Source: a candidate division FCPU426 bacterium
GTDB lineage: Bacteria; Oederibacteriota; PGYV01; Palsa-1178
Direction of reading: 5' to 3'
Assembly (NCBI GenBank): GCA_003167475.1
Contig: PMTB01000137.1
Coordinates: forward strand, 1 to 7,141
DNA length: 7,141 nt
A program made the translations under genes and the position numbers. Below are positions 5,729 to 7,141 of this stretch, in pieces. The stretch's first letter is position 1, and each line of letters starts with the position of its first letter. Under the pieces are notes generated by a model. It searched no databases. It was not told where the DNA came from and was given only the letters and a program-made list of their open reading frames with translations.

Positions 5729-5770
5729 ACTTTAAAATCGCAACCCGTACCCCGGATGCGATTTTAAAGT
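5729..5770. repeat. Perfect 14-bp dyad (hairpin or operator) between activator and secreted-protein genes
   Basis: ACTTTAAAATCGCA (5729-5742) and its exact complement (5757-5770) flank a 14-nt loop. It begins 2 bp past the activator's stop codon and ends about 46 bp before the next start. In RNA it is a strong hairpin, but no U-run follows on the minus strand, so it is not a standard intrinsic terminator. Options are an mRNA-stabilising or attenuating hairpin, or a DNA operator. Confidence 0.75.
5740..5753 (-). promoter_or_regulatory. Weak -24/-12-like element before the secreted-protein gene
   Basis: The minus strand reads GG, 10 nt, GC, with TTGC intact (GGGGTACGGGTTGC). The -24 half is otherwise a poor match (no T before GG, no CAC after it). 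It sits in the loop of the 14-bp dyad. Predicted start about 5728, with a leader of about 46 nt. Weak evidence; listed because a sigma-54 activator gene is adjacent. Confidence 0.2.
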
Positions 5771-5771
5771 T

Positions 5772-7100
5772 TTATATACCGTATTTTTTTATTTTGGCCA
5801 GCAGCGTTACCCGGTTTATCTTCATCATTTCCGAAGCCCTTGCTTTGTTGCCTTTGGTTTCGTTCAAAGCTTCGAGGATCAGTTTTTTTTCATAATCGTC
5901 CATTTTGTTGTTCAATCCGCCGCCCTGCGCGGCGCCCTGCTGCACTTTTGAATGCACTTCATAGGGTATGTCCGTTTCCTCCATCATTTCATTTGCGCAC
6001 ATGACCATTATCCTCTGTATGATATTCTCCAGCTCCCTTATGTTCCCCGGGTAATCATAGGCGCTGAGCACTTCCAGGGCTTCCTTGCTTATTCCTTTTG
6101 TCCTGAAATTATTGTACTCCGCGTATTTTTTGACGAAGTATTCCGCGAGCTCCGGTATGTCTTCCCTGCGCTCGCGCAGAGGGGGCATGACTATCTCCAC
6201 CACGTTTATACGGTAATAAAGTTCCTGCCTGAAAGTGCCGGCCTTTACCGCTTCCTTGAGGTCCTTATTTGTCGCGGCTATTATCCTCACGTCGGACTTG
6301 ATGGTTTTTTCCCCGCCCACGCGCTCAAATTCCTTTTCCTGTATCACGCGAAGGAGCTTTACCTGCAGTTCAAGCGGCAGGTCCGCTATCTCGTCGAGGA
6401 ATAAAGTGCCTTTGTCAGCCAGTTCAAAACGCCCTTTTTTGGCGTATGAAGCGTCCGTGAAGGCGCCTTTTTCATGGCCGAACAGCTCGCTCTCGAGTAT
6501 ACCCGGGGCAAGCGCCGCGCAGTTCACTTTTACCATGGGGTATTCGCTCCTGTGGCTCTTTGAGTGTATTTCCTCGGCTATGAGTTCCTTGCCTGTCCCG
6601 GATTCGCCGGTAATGAGCACTGTGGCGTCGCTTGATGCGGTCTTTGCCGCGACTGCGAGTATGTTCTTTAATTTTCCGCTCTGCCCTATGATGTCTTTTT
6701 TAACGAGGGATTTTAAGTATGTGTTCTCCTCCCGTATTTTCTTTGATTTTATGGCTTTTATGACCATAAGGCGTATCTGGTCGATGGAAAAAGGTTTGGT
6801 GATGAAATCAGCCGCGCCTTTTTTCATGGCGTCCACGGCCTTGTCGACCGTTCCGTAAGCGGTGATTATTATAACGTCGCAATCCGGCCTCTGGGTTTTT
6901 GCCGCCTCAAGCACGGCTATGCCATCGGCCTCCGGCAGTTTAAGGTCGGTTATCACTATGTCAAAGGCGGTTTCCTTTATCTTTTCCATGCCTTCCTCGG
7001 CCGAGGCGGCCTGGCTCACGGAAAAGTTCTCCGTGGATAAAGCCTCGGTGAGCACTTCCCGAAGGCCGTCGTTATCCTCCACTACAAGTATGTCCCTCAT
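5772..7100 (-). CDS. NtrC-family sigma-54-dependent response regulator
   Basis: 442 residues, the normal length, with the standard three domains. The receiver (about 1-120) has the acidic pocket (E8, D9), phospho-acceptor D52 ('VITDLKLP'), T80 and K102 ('TKPF'). The AAA+ sigma-54 activation domain (about 137-365) has Walker A GESGTGKE (165-172), loop 1 GAFTDA (212-217), Walker B 'LFLDEIADLP' (D236, E237), 'YRINVVEIVMPPLRERREDI' and the sensor II motif 'YPGNIRELENI'. A Fis-type helix-turn-helix ends the protein (about 401-442, 'NKARASEMMKINRVTLLAKI'). When phosphorylated by a partner kinase it should hydrolyse ATP to open sigma-54 promoters. Loop 1 differs from the canonical GAFTGA at the fifth residue. 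The start is ATG 7100 with GGAG (7108-7111) 7 nt upstream, and it overlaps the upstream stop as ATGA. The -24/-12 promoter at 2798-2811 is a candidate target. Confidence 0.95.
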   Translation of the reverse strand: MRDILVVEDNDGLREVLTEALSTENFSVSQAASAEEGMEKIKETAFDIVITDLKLPEADGIAVLEAAKTQRPDCDVIIITAYGTVDKAVDAMKKGAADFITKPFSIDQIRLMVIKAIKSKKIREENTYLKSLVKKDIIGQSGKLKNILAVAAKTASSDATVLITGESGTGKELIAEEIHSKSHRSEYPMVKVNCAALAPGILESELFGHEKGAFTDASYAKKGRFELADKGTLFLDEIADLPLELQVKLLRVIQEKEFERVGGEKTIKSDVRIIAATNKDLKEAVKAGTFRQELYYRINVVEIVMPPLRERREDIPELAEYFVKKYAEYNNFRTKGISKEALEVLSAYDYPGNIRELENIIQRIMVMCANEMMEETDIPYEVHSKVQQGAAQGGGLNNKMDDYEKKLILEALNETKGNKARASEMMKINRVTLLAKIKKYGI

Positions 7101-7141
7101 CGGTTATCTCCATTCATTCCGTTTAAGTTTTTAAGCCAAAA
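7097..7141 (-). CDS. C-terminal tail of an upstream gene, possibly the partner histidine kinase (partial)
   Basis: Fourteen codons are open from the right edge to a TGA (7097-7099) that overlaps the activator's ATG as ATGA, reading FWLKNLNGMNGDNR. The other two minus-strand frames hit stops in the same stretch. The same overlap style occurs at two other junctions in this window. NtrC-type regulators usually follow their sensor kinase, so a kinase is the best guess, but 14 residues carry no family signature. Confidence 0.4.
   Translation of the reverse strand, partial: FWLKNLNGMNGDNR

Noticed and set aside
5683..5730. Upstream GTG start for the secreted coiled-coil protein
   Set aside because: It adds 16 hydrophilic residues before the signal peptide and starts at the arm of the dyad; GTG 5682 has a better ribosome binding site.
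5729..5770. Intrinsic terminator after the activator gene
   Set aside because: The hairpin is strong but no U-run follows on the transcribed strand, so I list it only as a dyad.
5952..6404. 150-codon plus-strand open frame
   Set aside because: Antisense shadow of the activator gene with no recognisable domain and a His/Phe/Tyr-rich composition.
6235..6858. 207-codon plus-strand open frame
   Set aside because: Antisense shadow of the highly conserved receiver and AAA+ domains of the activator.

Overview
The window reads as bacterial chromosome from an uncultured, probably Gram-negative-type lineage. Every gene I can support lies on the minus strand, so transcription runs from high to low coordinates. 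Composition is roughly balanced GC, and isoleucine is very often encoded by ATA. The surface protein carries a Pro/Thr linker of the 'PTNT.TPT' style that, from memory, is common in candidate phyla such as Goldbacteria and relatives. That phylum hint is a guess; nothing in the window fixes the taxonomy.

Right-hand block (about 7141 to 3131): the last codons of an upstream gene overlap by ATGA the start of a full-length NtrC-type sigma-54 activator/response regulator (7100-5772). An 89-bp gap with a perfect 14-bp dyad follows. Next comes a small secreted coiled-coil protein (5682-4963), which overlaps by ATGA a polytopic GT-C glycosyltransferase of the LA_3751/AftB type (4966-3131). The theme is signal transduction plus cell-envelope glycosylation.

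Middle gap (3130-2763): a 141-bp nested palindromic element of the dispersed 'cattgcgaggagc' type separates the blocks. It is followed by a regulatory region with three ACAGGG motifs, two short dyads, a good -24/-12 (sigma-54) promoter and a strong ribosome binding site.

Left-hand block (2762 to the left edge): a tight four-gene operon. It encodes a 59-residue helix-turn-helix protein, a 125-residue protein consisting only of a sigma-70 region 1.2/2-like domain, a 259-residue acidic/helical protein of unknown family, and a secreted DUF11/CARDB-like surface protein that runs off the window. Gaps are 1 nt, 14 nt and a 4-nt overlap, so the genes are probably co-translated.

The most unusual content is this operon. 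The sigma-like protein aligns without gaps to region 2 of housekeeping sigma but has lost the residues that normally contact RNA polymerase and melt the -10 element, and it has no regions 3 or 4. The operon is preceded by a sigma-54-type promoter and lies near a sigma-54 activator gene. A working model (inference) is a phosphorelay-activated operon in which the two small regulatory proteins and the unknown protein control or accompany production of a surface adhesin-like protein, with an envelope glycosyltransferase close by.
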